From positions 604,098-668,097 of the forward strand of contig CALODM010000031.1 of assembly GCA_942492125.1 (NCBI GenBank): DNA of 64,000 nucleotides. Reading direction: 5' to 3'. Below are positions 1 to 8,593 of the stretch, piece by piece. The DNA comes from BCD1 sp942492125. Lineage in GTDB: Bacteria > Bacteroidota > Bacteroidia > Chitinophagales > Saprospiraceae. A program made the translations under genes and the position numbers. The notes beneath the pieces were generated by a model. That model saw only the letters and a program-made list of their open reading frames with translations. It was not told the origin of the DNA and did no database searches. The stretch's first letter is position 1; each line of letters begins with the position of its first letter.

Positions 1-201
1 ACACAGGGCTACATTTTGGTGAAAATGATCGAAAAGGAACTCGACAGGCCGATGTATGACCTGATAAAAGACCTTCGTGGTGCATTCACAGCCTCTTACT
101 GGAACACTTTCGGACGTACTTTTGGTTACCGGTTGAAAGATGGTTATATCCCAGGAGAGGATAAAATCCTGGATGCCGTATTAAATGACCTGGAGTTGTA
201 A
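1..201 (+). CDS. C-terminal end of an unrecognised protein (partial)
   Basis: The frame is open from the first base of the window and ends in TAA, giving about 66 residues; the start lies outside the window. The piece is soluble-looking, rich in Asp, Leu and aromatic residues, and ends ...DKILDAVLNDLEL. I do not recognise the family. A strong terminator hairpin follows 20 bases after the stop, so this is the last gene of its transcript. Confidence is for it being a real coding end, not for any function. Confidence 0.6.
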   Translation, partial: TQGYILVKMIEKELDRPMYDLIKDLRGAFTASYWNTFGRTFGYRLKDGYIPGEDKILDAVLNDLEL

Positions 202-221
202 ATCAACCTAAAATATCATTC

Positions 222-259
222 AAAAAAGGCGTGATCAAATGTTTGATCACGCCTTTTTT
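222..259. terminator. Rho-independent terminator, usable in both directions
   Basis: Perfect 18-base inverted repeat (222-239 and 242-259) with a 2-base loop. The arms start with six A and end with six T, so the hairpin can end transcripts on either strand. It separates the partial first gene from the acyl-carrier-like gene. Confidence 0.9.
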
Positions 260-361
260 GCTTTTTATGAAAAATTTCAATTGCCTGTGCAACGATTAGC
301 GAATTTTCGTCGTTTCTCTAAAGATCATCCGTCTTACTAAAAAATATATCCACAACTCAGA

Positions 362-610
362 ATGCAAAAGGTACAAAAATTAACACAGGACAAAATTATT
401 GATTTCGTGAGCTGGCAGCTGAATTTGCCTCCATCTTGTATTTTTCCCTCCAGCAACCTTACTGCTGACCTCAATCTCGATCCATTTGATAAAATGTTAT
501 TGATTGCTGAACTGGAAAGCAGATTGAACGTATTCCTTACTCCGGAAGAAGCCGCCAATATTGAAACTATTCAGGACGTGAGCTACTTCTTTCAGAAACA
601 CGCAGCATAG
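362..610 (+). CDS. acyl-carrier-protein-like protein lacking the phosphopantetheine serine
   Basis: 82 residues with the length and helical pattern of an acyl carrier protein. Helix I lies at the N-terminus, then DLNLDPFDKMLLIAELE (residues 36-52), then a second acidic helix and a final helix. In normal carriers the segment reads D-L/G-x-D-S-L-D and the Ser carries the 4'-phosphopantetheine arm; here the equivalent residue is Pro41 (codon cca at 482-484). If the alignment is right, the protein cannot be a conventional carrier. It could be a structural or regulatory ACP-like partner or a decayed paralog. It stands alone, with a terminator upstream and about 335 bases without a gene downstream. 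The fold assignment is fairly sure; the function is unknown. Confidence 0.65.
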   Translation: MQKVQKLTQDKIIDFVSWQLNLPPSCIFPSSNLTADLNLDPFDKMLLIAELESRLNVFLTPEEAANIETIQDVSYFFQKHAA

Positions 611-944
611 CACAACAACAGAAGGCCGATAATGGAAAACCTCATTGTTTGAAACCTAAGAACTTCATTAGAGCCAGCGGTGTTTTATACCTTACCAAAC
701 TTGGGAGCTTGTAGAGCATTCGCAGAATATGCATAAGCATAGGATCAGTATCACATTTTTTTCATTGGACCATTCTTTGATTAAAACCAATCACTGAGAC
801 CATATAGCTATTCTTGTCCAATGTAAAGTGGTTTTCTCTGTATCGAGAGGAATTCTGTTTCGGAAAATGGGAATATGCAGGCAGCTGTCAATTTTGATCA
901 GATAGTTGAAACCCCTTGAATCCCCTGGAACAACCCCTTCAGGG
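611..944. other. Intergenic gap with nothing recognised
   Basis: About 330 bases between two genes that point toward each other. I see no supported ORF, no strong terminator and no repeat. Confidence 0.5.
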
Positions 945-1961
945 TCACTCCTCCGGTGGCAACCCTTTCAACCGGTCAATAGCCATTTGAAAATCAGGCT
1001 TAAAGGTCAGAGCCTGGACATAATTGCGCTTTGCCTGCTCCGTATCCCCCATTTTTTCAAGCGCTAACCCCCGGAAAAAGAAAGCTTTGTAATGGACCGG
1101 ATCGACACCAATGGTCAGGTCAAACATATTTTTGGCAGCTTCCAAGGAATCAAGTTCCATATACATCAGGCCTGCATTAAAGAAGGCTTCTTCGTATTGC
1201 TGGTCAATGAGTCCAATGCTCTTGTACAACGCCAGGGCCCCTGCAATATCATTCTGATCCCGCAAAAAATCAGCTTTGGCGTGGATGATCAATGGGTCGA
1301 CAGGGTCGATATCCAGGGCAGTATCAAAATACTGTGCTGCCCTTTCCGGATCAATGTCGGCATACAACTGCCCGAGGTTTATCCATCCGTCAATAAGATC
1401 CGGATCGAAGTTGACAGCTTTCTGGAAACTATTAATGGCTCTGTTCCGATCTCCCAATTCCTTAAAATTCAGACCAAACATAAAAAAGGCCTCCGCATTT
1501 TGAGGGTCGCGCTGCAGGATCTGATCAATGGTTCTCATCGACTCTTCATGCATGGTGAGGATGTGGTAAAATTCGGATAATTTGAGCAAGGTACCAATGC
1601 TGTCCGGATACATGGCAGCAACTTTCTCCATTGTCTCAAGCGCCTTTTTTGATTTATAATAATCCAGGTAAATGTCTGCCAGCAAATGGTAGAAGCCAAT
1701 ATTCGCTGAATCGATGGCTATGGCTTTAGTCATATCAGCTATGGCTTCGTCATAACCTTCATTTTCATAAAAAACAGTAGCGCGTTGAGCATAGAGGGCG
1801 GGGTTGTCAGCGTCTTGCGCAATTTCCTGCGACAACTTATCGATGGTTGGATTTCCTGTAAGTGGAATATCGGGTGATACATTTTTGTCTCCACCATTGC
1901 AGGCCGCCAACAAAATAACAAACAACAGACTCCAAAAAAACGTTATAGTTTTGATTCGCAT
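945..1961 (-). CDS. TPR-repeat lipoprotein
   Basis: 338 residues from the ATG at 1961. The chosen start gives a clean lipoprotein signal (MRIKTITFF...LLAAC, lipid Cys21), while the upstream extension adds a hydrophilic leader that would spoil it. After the Cys there are about eight consecutive tetratricopeptide repeats to the C-terminus, with typical positions such as A-x-x-Y...A...P-D. TPR solenoids bind partner proteins; with the lipid anchor this one should sit on the periplasmic face of a membrane. No enzymatic domain is visible. A -7-like box (1987-1994) lies just upstream on this strand. Similar lipoproteins are common in Bacteroidota, but I cannot name a specific role. Confidence 0.85.
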   Translation of the reverse strand: MRIKTITFFWSLLFVILLAACNGGDKNVSPDIPLTGNPTIDKLSQEIAQDADNPALYAQRATVFYENEGYDEAIADMTKAIAIDSANIGFYHLLADIYLDYYKSKKALETMEKVAAMYPDSIGTLLKLSEFYHILTMHEESMRTIDQILQRDPQNAEAFFMFGLNFKELGDRNRAINSFQKAVNFDPDLIDGWINLGQLYADIDPERAAQYFDTALDIDPVDPLIIHAKADFLRDQNDIAGALALYKSIGLIDQQYEEAFFNAGLMYMELDSLEAAKNMFDLTIGVDPVHYKAFFFRGLALEKMGDTEQAKRNYVQALTFKPDFQMAIDRLKGLPPEE

Positions 1962-1986
1962 GATTATTCCTGGTTTAAAAAACGTC

Positions 1987-1994
1987 CAAAAATA
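1987..1994 (-). promoter_or_regulatory. Candidate Bacteroidota -7 box for the TPR lipoprotein
   Basis: Minus-strand TATTTTTG fits TAnnTTTG, 25 bases upstream of the chosen ATG. The -33 element is not obvious. Confidence 0.4.
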
Positions 1995-2144
1995 TGCTTT
2001 ATCCGGCATAAAATGTGGATTTTACAATTCCATTTTCCCGGATACAGCGTATACCGTCCATGGGATTACCCTTTTTCAATCAGACATTTATCCCATGCCG
2101 CATATAACTCTTTTACCTATTACCAACGGATAAGGCTCGAAAAA

Positions 2145-3782
2145 ATGATAAAAGCAGCGATAAAAAACATGATCCTGAAAACCTGGCTATTGCTGGCATG
2201 CCTGGCTTTGGGGCCCTTTATTCATGGGCAGCCTATTGATGCCCTGCAACTTGGAGGCAGCGGAATTGAATCATTGAGCCATGTTGACATCCTTCAAAAT
2301 GGCAACAAGATAATTGCCGGAACGTTTGACGAAGCGTTTGATATAAACGGCGTAACCCTGCCAAACAAAGGGGAAAGCGACGTTTTTCTGACCAGTATAA
2401 ACGACCAAAATCAGGCGGAATGGACGGTGAGTTTCGGCAGTGATTTTGATGATGAAATATCGGCGATAACCCTTAGTGAAGACCAATTTATTTTCGGTAC
2501 AGGCAGTTTCTGGCTGGAAACACAACTTGGAGAATTCACATTATTGGCCACCAAAAGTCCCAAGAGTCTGTTCCTCACAAAAATCGATGCTGCAACCGGA
2601 AACTTCCTTTGGGCCAAAACCATTGAAGGCTCTGATGTGAAAATTTCTTCTGATCTGGAGTTTATCAACCAGGAAAATATTATCCTGACCGGTTATTTTT
2701 CGGATACCCTTTTTATTGGGGATACCACTTTGTATGCTCAATCGGCAACAGATATGTTTCTGGCTTCCTTTAATGATGAAGGTGTTTTTAACTGGGCACG
2801 AAACTTTGGATATTCCGGAGTTAATAAAATCCTTGAAGCCGAAATTCTATCCAATGACAACATTATCATTGGAGGAGTTTTTAATGATACGCTGCAAATT
2901 GCTGATACCGTGCTGGTGGCTGAAACTTTTGACGATGATGTTTTTCTTGCCTGTATCTCTCCGGAGGGTGAAACACTTTGGGCAACCAGGGCAGGAGGTG
3001 TTCACGAGGAGAATATTGTCGATATCGAAGCCGATGATTTGGATCAGATTTACGTAAGCGGGCATTTTGTTGGTGTCATCAACCTGGACAATGGATTTTC
3101 CATACAAAGCAGTACGGGCTGGGCAGATCTTTTTATTTTAAAATATGCTCCTGACGGAGAAATTCTGGGATCCCAGAGATTTGGAGGTTCCTTATTGCAA
3201 CATAATTCAGCAATGGCGCTGACTGCAGATCATATTTTCCTCACGGGAACTTACCGCGGAGAAATGACTATTGGCAATGACCATTTTAATGCCGGTGCTC
3301 AAACAGCGGGTTTCGTTTTCCGCCTTGATCACGATCTTCAACCACTAGCGGGATGGACCCTGAAGTCTTTCAGTAATAATGTATTTCCTACAAACATTTT
3401 GTCTGATGATAATGGTAATTTTATTGTAGGAGGTGGATATGGCGCTGTTATTTCGGGCATTGATATGTTAGCCTCTCCAATGGGGCTTTTTGATATATTT
3501 TTACTGACCTACCCCGAAAGCAGTGTTAATGCTATTGGGAGCAAAGAACAAACGCCTCAATTCACTGTTTTTCCAAATCCGGCATCCGAAAAAATCCATC
3601 TGAGTACCTCGCTGGAAAATTATTGGGTTGAGCTAATTGATAGCAATGGCAAAGTTGTTTTTTCCGGTGCTGACCCCACCCAGATCAATGTGCTTCCATT
3701 TTCCCCCGGGGTGTATTTTGTGCGTTTTTTTTCAAAAGGATTATTTGAAGTAAAAAAGGTTTTGCTGGCAGGTAAGTTTTGA
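2145..3782 (+). CDS. Secreted beta-propeller-like protein with T9SS sorting domain
   Basis: About 545 residues from the ATG at 2145, which gives a signal peptide (hydrophobic run ending ...LGPFIHGQ). The next ATG at 2169 would also work, and the frame is open further upstream to 2013. The middle contains repeated units around 'G..D.FLA.....G...WA...GG', as in SBBP/propeller-type repeat proteins (for example FNDEGVFNWARNFGYSG and SPEGETLWATRAGG). The last ~80 residues form a type A T9SS sorting domain (VFPNPASEKIHL ... PGVYFVRFFSKG). The protein should be exported, translocated by T9SS and attached to or released from the cell surface. The binding target is unknown. Confidence 0.85.
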   Translation: MIKAAIKNMILKTWLLLACLALGPFIHGQPIDALQLGGSGIESLSHVDILQNGNKIIAGTFDEAFDINGVTLPNKGESDVFLTSINDQNQAEWTVSFGSDFDDEISAITLSEDQFIFGTGSFWLETQLGEFTLLATKSPKSLFLTKIDAATGNFLWAKTIEGSDVKISSDLEFINQENIILTGYFSDTLFIGDTTLYAQSATDMFLASFNDEGVFNWARNFGYSGVNKILEAEILSNDNIIIGGVFNDTLQIADTVLVAETFDDDVFLACISPEGETLWATRAGGVHEENIVDIEADDLDQIYVSGHFVGVINLDNGFSIQSSTGWADLFILKYAPDGEILGSQRFGGSLLQHNSAMALTADHIFLTGTYRGEMTIGNDHFNAGAQTAGFVFRLDHDLQPLAGWTLKSFSNNVFPTNILSDDNGNFIVGGGYGAVISGIDMLASPMGLFDIFLLTYPESSVNAIGSKEQTPQFTVFPNPASEKIHLSTSLENYWVELIDSNGKVVFSGADPTQINVLPFSPGVYFVRFFSKGLFEVKKVLLAGKF

Positions 3783-3887
3783 AGCGGCCGGGAGTTTATT
3801 TGAGCAATCAATGGCCGCAATGTTGCCCAGAGAAGCGCGCAGGTTTGCAAAGGCGGGGGGATCGTTGTGAGGGGCAAAAGCAATGCT

Positions 3888-5276
3888 TTATTCAAAAACC
3901 GCCCAAAGTTTCCTGTTTTTACCAAAACAATCCACCCGTTCAAATTCCGGAAATTCCGGGGCAAACCGGTCCACCATATCAAACGAAAAAGCCTGTATCC
4001 GGCAGTAGAGGTTGTCGATGTAATGGATCTCTCCTAAAGTATTCTCTGCCAGACAACCATATTCGGCGAAGGCATTGACATTGTTCAGCTGAGCATCCAG
4101 GAATGTCAGGATATTTATGGAAGTGCCCCGTTGCCCAACCTGGGTGGCCCATTCACAAATATCCAGTCCTTCAGCCTTACAGATATTTGCCCCGTCACTG
4201 ACGAGGAAGATCCCCCTGCGTATGGAGTCTGATGGTGAAAACAATTCGGTGGAAGATTTTAGAATATTGAGTAAAGGGGTTGTTCCGTCGGGAACAAGAA
4301 ACTGGATATCCCAGATCAGATCTTTTCTCGTTTTTTCTTCTGTTGACACCCAAAGCCGCGGTTCCGTACCGCAATCTCCTCCAATCGTACCGATACCTAT
4401 TTTAACTTTTGGATCTATATTGTGTAACAAATAAAGGACGGCCTCCTTCATTACCTCAAACCGGGTTTTGCCCATACATATGACGTTTTCCATAACCATG
4501 GAACCGGAAATATCCAGCATAAAAACAACCTCATCAAACTGATGGAAATCAACGGAATTGAAAACATCCTGAGGCAAAGAAACATAAGCCTGCTCCGACC
4601 TTCTCTGTAACATCGCCGTACTGTCAAACAGGAGGGGATACCGGATGCCCAGAGAATCGGTCATCCGTTTCAGGTTTTTTCGGGCTACCGGATTAGCCGG
4701 GTTGTATTCCAGGGATGCTTTCAGTGTCTCAACGGCTTTTTCCATATCAGCCTCGGTAATATGAAAATGGCGGTTCACATCCCCGCGGTCATAGCTGTTG
4801 CTTGACTGGTTCATAAACTGCGCATAAGCGAGGGCATTATACAAGGAGCTGATCAGTTTCGTATTGCCCAATTTTATTTGTCGGCTTAAACTTTGTCTGA
4901 AATACCGGGCAGCTAGATTAAAATCTTTTGCATAGGAATAAATCAACCCGCCGGAATAGGCAAGAGTAGCCTTTTTCTGCTCGTATTCAGGATCGAGTTT
5001 GTTGAATAGGTTGCTGCAACGATCAAATATCTTTACAGATCTTTGGATTTCTCCTGCCTGGGCAAGGCTTACTGCATAAGATAAAGCAATACTGTAATTC
5101 CGGGGTATAATCTCGTAGGCTTTGCCAAATTCACGGCTGGCCTCTTTAAAAAGCCCCTCCTCATAACTTATGGTTCCTCTGAAAAAATATTTATAGGCCC
5201 GCTTCTGGCTTCCAGGAGGAGCCAGAAAAGAAAACGCTGTAATTATTATAACGATCAAAGAGATCCTTGTCAACAT
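3888..5276 (-). CDS. TPR plus von Willebrand factor A domain protein
   Basis: 462 residues from the ATG at 5276, which begins a signal/anchor segment (MLTRISLIVIIITAFSFLA). Residues ~28-210 hold TPR-like helices. A von Willebrand A domain follows with the metal site DISGSM (residues 255-260), and later acidic and Thr positions plausible for the rest of the site. VWA domains bind protein ligands through a divalent metal. In Bacteroidota, TPR/VWA pairs often occur in bat (aerotolerance) clusters, but no other bat genes are present here, so this is a solitary member. It runs toward the T9SS gene ending at 3782, with a 105-base gap. Confidence 0.8.
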   Translation of the reverse strand: MLTRISLIVIIITAFSFLAPPGSQKRAYKYFFRGTISYEEGLFKEASREFGKAYEIIPRNYSIALSYAVSLAQAGEIQRSVKIFDRCSNLFNKLDPEYEQKKATLAYSGGLIYSYAKDFNLAARYFRQSLSRQIKLGNTKLISSLYNALAYAQFMNQSSNSYDRGDVNRHFHITEADMEKAVETLKASLEYNPANPVARKNLKRMTDSLGIRYPLLFDSTAMLQRRSEQAYVSLPQDVFNSVDFHQFDEVVFMLDISGSMVMENVICMGKTRFEVMKEAVLYLLHNIDPKVKIGIGTIGGDCGTEPRLWVSTEEKTRKDLIWDIQFLVPDGTTPLLNILKSSTELFSPSDSIRRGIFLVSDGANICKAEGLDICEWATQVGQRGTSINILTFLDAQLNNVNAFAEYGCLAENTLGEIHYIDNLYCRIQAFSFDMVDRFAPEFPEFERVDCFGKNRKLWAVFE

Positions 5277-5293
5277 ATTTTTCTGATTGACTG

Positions 5294-5301
5294 CAAAGAT
5301 A
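5294..5301 (-). promoter_or_regulatory. Candidate -7 box for the TPR/VWA gene
   Basis: Minus-strand TATCTTTG, an exact TAnnTTTG match, 17 bases upstream of the ATG. Confidence 0.5.
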
Positions 5302-5665
5302 TAAGGAATAGGGGAATAATGGAGCGAGAGCAACCCGCGGTATAATGCAAAGAGTCGTTCCGTTTAGTTGTGTCGGGACGTGCCGGGAGGAAACGGGGCA
5401 ATTGAGCAAAAACAGATGTTTGAAAACCAGTTTGATTGACTCAATCAGGACATGATTTTTAGAAAGCAAACCTTTCGCCCAGGACAGGACGAGTCTTTTG
5501 TTAGATTTTGCGAAAAGGGTATCGGCTTTTAATTACGGTCCCGGTAAATTGCTACTTTCTTTTTTTCCATACTTCTATAGTTCCATTCTTTCCCTGATTC
5601 CCTTAAATATTGACCTTAATTTATTGATACTTAGTCCTTTTGTTGGTCAAAATAATATTTTGCAC
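5302..5665. other. Intergenic gap between divergent genes
   Basis: About 360 bases separating the VWA gene and hppA promoters. It is AT-rich with no supported ORF. Apart from the flanking -7 boxes I see no clear regulatory motif. Confidence 0.5.
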
Positions 5666-5673
5666 TAAATTTG
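5666..5673 (+). promoter_or_regulatory. Candidate -7 box for hppA
   Basis: TAAATTTG fits TAnnTTTG. A TTG at 5643-5645 lies 20 bases upstream, close to the -33 spacing expected for Bacteroidota sigma-A promoters. The leader to the ATG would be about 80 bases. Confidence 0.5.
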
Positions 5674-5757
5674 CGCGCTGAACGAAAAACACTATGGCTT
5701 CCCAATTGGTTAAAGGCGGAGCCATTCTTTTTGTAATAACTTGAAAATCTAGAAATT

Positions 5758-7935
5758 ATGAATCTTGCTTACGCTATTCCTGTATTTGGGATTTTAGCCT
5801 TATTATTTACCTTCATCCGCTCCGGGTGGGTATCAAAACAGGATGCCGGAACTGATCGCATGAAGCGTATCGGAGAGAATATTGCTGACGGTGCCATGGC
5901 ATTTCTCAAAGCCGAGTATCGTGTATTGGCGGTTTTTGTTGTGGTTGTTGCCATCCTGTTGGGGTGGAGTGGTAGCCGCACGGAAGATTCTTCCGCTTTG
6001 ATTGCTGTTTCATTCATTATTGGTGCAATTTGTTCTGCTCTTGCCGGTTTTATCGGTATGCGTATTGCCACAAAAGCCAATACCAGAACTACAAATGCGG
6101 CCAGGGAGAGTTTGGGCAAAGCCCTTGAGGTTGCTTTTGCAGGTGGTTCTGTCATGGGGCTTGGCGTTGTTGGTTTGGGTGTGCTTGGCCTTGGTTCATT
6201 GTTCTTAATTTACTCAAATATGGACTGGGAACCATTGAGAGTAATCAATGTCATCACTGGTTTCTCTTTCGGAGCTTCTTCCATTGCACTTTTTGCTCGT
6301 GTTGGTGGAGGTATCTATACCAAAGCTGCTGACGTTGGCGCTGACCTCGTCGGAAAAGTAGAAGCAGGTATTCCTGAAGATCACCCGTTGAACCCTGCAA
6401 CTATTGCCGATAACGTAGGGGATAACGTAGGTGACGTTGCTGGTATGGGAGCTGACCTTTTTGAATCATATGTAGGTTCTATCATTGGTACCATGGTACT
6501 GGGAGCCATTTTTATAGAATATAATGAATTTAAAACCGCAGCAGTAGATCTTGGCGGTTTGAATGCGGTAATGTTGCCATTGGTCCTCGCCGGAGTTGGT
6601 ATAATAGCCTCTATCATCGGTACTTTTTTTGTAAAAGTAAAAGACGGTGGTGATCCGCAAAAAGCATTAAACCTGGGGGAACTTATCGCCGCGGTATTGA
6701 TGCTTGCAGGAACGTTTTTCGTGGTTAGGTGGATGCTCCCTGAAAGTTGGGTAATCCAGGAAGGAACTGCTAATGCAGGCCTTATTATAACTCCGGTGAA
6801 AGTTTTTGGTGCCGTAATTATTGGTTTGGTTGCCGGTTTAGGTATTGGATATATCACTGAATATTACACCGGAACAGGGACAAGACCTGTAAGAGGAATT
6901 GTGAAACAATCTGTAACTGGTGCTGCAACCAATATCATTGCCGGATTAGGTGTGGGTATGCAATCTACTTTTATTCCTATTTTGATCCTGGCCGCTGCCA
7001 TTATTGGTTCTTACGAGCTGGCTGGCCTTTATGGAATTGCCATCGCTGCTGTAGGAATGCTTTCAAACACAGGTATCCAGTTGGCAGTTGATGCTTACGG
7101 TCCTATTTCTGATAACGCAGGAGGGATTGCTGAAATGGCGAACCTGCCTCATGAAGTTCGTGAACGTACGGACAAACTCGATGCGGTAGGAAATACTACT
7201 GCGGCTATTGGTAAAGGATTTGCGATCGGGTCTGCAGCTTTGACTGCTCTGGCCTTGTTTGCAGCCTTTATGGAAACTGCTAACATCACCTCTATTGATA
7301 TTGCCAATCCAAAAGTAATGGCAGGTTTGTTCCTCGGTGGTATGTTGCCCTTTTTGTTCTCTTCTTTGGCTATGGGTGCTGTGGGACGTGCAGCGATGGA
7401 TATGATCCAGGAGGTTAGAAGACAATTCGCCGATATTCCTGAACTGAAGGCTGCTCTTGCTGTAATGCGCAAAAATGGTGAAAAAGATTTTGACCAGTGG
7501 AGTGAAGCAGACCAAAAGACTTTTGATGCTGCTGACGGAAAAGCTGAATACAGCAAATGTGTTGAAATTTCAACGGCTGCCTCTATCCGTGAGATGGTTC
7601 TCCCGGGTATGGTGGCAATACTTTCTCCAATCCTCGTAGGTTTTGCCGGAGGTGCGGAAATGTTGGGTGGCTTGCTGGCAGGTGTTACTACAGCAGGTGT
7701 TCTCATGGCTATCTTCCAGTCCAATGCAGGTGGTGCATGGGATAACGCCAAAAAAATGATTGAAGAAGGTGTTGACATTGAAGGAACCAAATACGGAAAA
7801 GGTTCTGATCCACACAAAGCTGCGGTTGTAGGGGACACTGTCGGGGATCCTTTTAAAGATACTTCAGGACCATCTCTCAACATCTTGTTGAAGTTGATGT
7901 CAGTGGTAGCATTGGTAATTGCACCAATGTTATAA
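5758..7935 (+). CDS. hppA: K(+)-dependent membrane-bound pyrophosphatase (Na+ or H+ pump)
   Basis: 725 residues with about 16 membrane segments, a usual length for the family. It hydrolyses pyrophosphate and pumps Na+ or H+ across the membrane. The substrate-binding signature DVGADLVGKVEAGIPEDHP is at residues 192-210, followed by the Asp-rich DNVGDNVGD (218-226); a second Asp cluster near the C-terminus (GDTVGDPFKDTSGPS) completes the Mg-PPi site. The segment GNTTAAIGKG (478-487) has Ala where K+-independent enzymes carry Lys, so the enzyme should need K+; this class includes the Na+ pumps and some H+ pumps. Which ion is moved cannot be settled by eye. Monocistronic, with a promoter upstream and a terminator downstream. 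Confidence 0.97.
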   Translation: MNLAYAIPVFGILALLFTFIRSGWVSKQDAGTDRMKRIGENIADGAMAFLKAEYRVLAVFVVVVAILLGWSGSRTEDSSALIAVSFIIGAICSALAGFIGMRIATKANTRTTNAARESLGKALEVAFAGGSVMGLGVVGLGVLGLGSLFLIYSNMDWEPLRVINVITGFSFGASSIALFARVGGGIYTKAADVGADLVGKVEAGIPEDHPLNPATIADNVGDNVGDVAGMGADLFESYVGSIIGTMVLGAIFIEYNEFKTAAVDLGGLNAVMLPLVLAGVGIIASIIGTFFVKVKDGGDPQKALNLGELIAAVLMLAGTFFVVRWMLPESWVIQEGTANAGLIITPVKVFGAVIIGLVAGLGIGYITEYYTGTGTRPVRGIVKQSVTGAATNIIAGLGVGMQSTFIPILILAAAIIGSYELAGLYGIAIAAVGMLSNTGIQLAVDAYGPISDNAGGIAEMANLPHEVRERTDKLDAVGNTTAAIGKGFAIGSAALTALALFAAFMETANITSIDIANPKVMAGLFLGGMLPFLFSSLAMGAVGRAAMDMIQEVRRQFADIPELKAALAVMRKNGEKDFDQWSEADQKTFDAADGKAEYSKCVEISTAASIREMVLPGMVAILSPILVGFAGGAEMLGGLLAGVTTAGVLMAIFQSNAGGAWDNAKKMIEEGVDIEGTKYGKGSDPHKAAVVGDTVGDPFKDTSGPSLNILLKLMSVVALVIAPML

Positions 7936-7974
7936 AAACTAATTAGCGTTAAAACGCAGAATGGAATATTCATC

Positions 7975-8011
7975 CGGGCAACTCGATTTTTTCGGGTTGC
8001 CCGTTTTTTTT
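7975..8011. terminator. Terminator between hppA and the thioredoxin gene
   Basis: Inverted repeat cgggcaac (7975-7982) / gttgcccg (7996-8003) with an eight-base T tract after it on the plus strand. It ends hppA; the convergent thioredoxin gene stops at its edge (8010). Confidence 0.85.
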
Positions 8012-8348
8012 ACTCGAACTTGAGGCGATAAGGCCTTTCAATGCGCTGTTGTAATTCCCCGACACTGATGCCCCTCGCAAACCGGTAAAATTCCCGTCCT
8101 TCAAAAAATACCAAAATGACAGGAACCGTGAAAACACTATGCCCGGCAGCTATCACAGGACTTTTTTCAACATCCACATAAGCAAAGCTCAGTTTCGGAA
8201 AATTTTTCTCCAGCATTTGTTCTACCTTTGGACGCAACACCTTGCAAACCCCACAGTTTTGGTGTGAAAAATACAGCAGACCATTATAATCCCCGGGCAT
8301 CTGATCAGGCAAGGGCACACCAACATTATTGTCCTCAGAATATTTCAT
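8010..8348 (-). CDS. Thioredoxin-family protein
   Basis: 112 residues with the thioredoxin fold: redox motif CGVC near residue 33 (NCGVCKVLRPKVEQML), the central strand FAYVDVEKSP, and the cis-Pro region FTVPVILVF. There is no signal peptide, so it should act in the cytoplasm on disulfides. CGVC differs from the classical CGPC, so it is probably a thioredoxin-like accessory protein rather than the main thioredoxin. Convergent with hppA; the last codon overlaps the shared terminator region. Confidence 0.85.
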   Translation of the reverse strand: MKYSEDNNVGVPLPDQMPGDYNGLLYFSHQNCGVCKVLRPKVEQMLEKNFPKLSFAYVDVEKSPVIAAGHSVFTVPVILVFFEGREFYRFARGISVGELQQRIERPYRLKFE

Positions 8349-8520
8349 GGCAATATTTTGGTTTAAGTTACAACCAAATTTTATTTTTTTTTTTGACCTG
8401 CTGACTTTAAACAGGAAGTAAAATCTTATTGTTTATCAAAAAAGGAAATCAATCCTAAAACGAAAGTGTTTCCTCAGGCAAGTTTAGCCACAGGGGTTAT
8501 TTTCTTGTGGAGACATTACG

Positions 8521-8528
8521 TATCTTTG
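8521..8528 (+). promoter_or_regulatory. Candidate -7 box for icmF
   Basis: TATCTTTG, an exact TAnnTTTG match, 66 bases upstream of the ATG at 8594. It argues against the upstream in-frame GTG at 8507 as the start. Confidence 0.5.
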
Positions 8529-8593
8529 CAGCCGGTCAAACCTCCCGGATTCTAAAAAAACTTGGAGGCTTGAACCAAACCAAATTAAAGCCT

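Noticed and set aside
5191..5469. Minus-strand frame upstream of the VWA gene
   Set aside because: Overlaps the start of the VWA gene in another frame and has no recognisable feature.
6381..6857. Minus-strand frames opposite hppA, and similar ones at 7063-7973
   Set aside because: Shadows of a conserved membrane gene, with biased composition and no motif.
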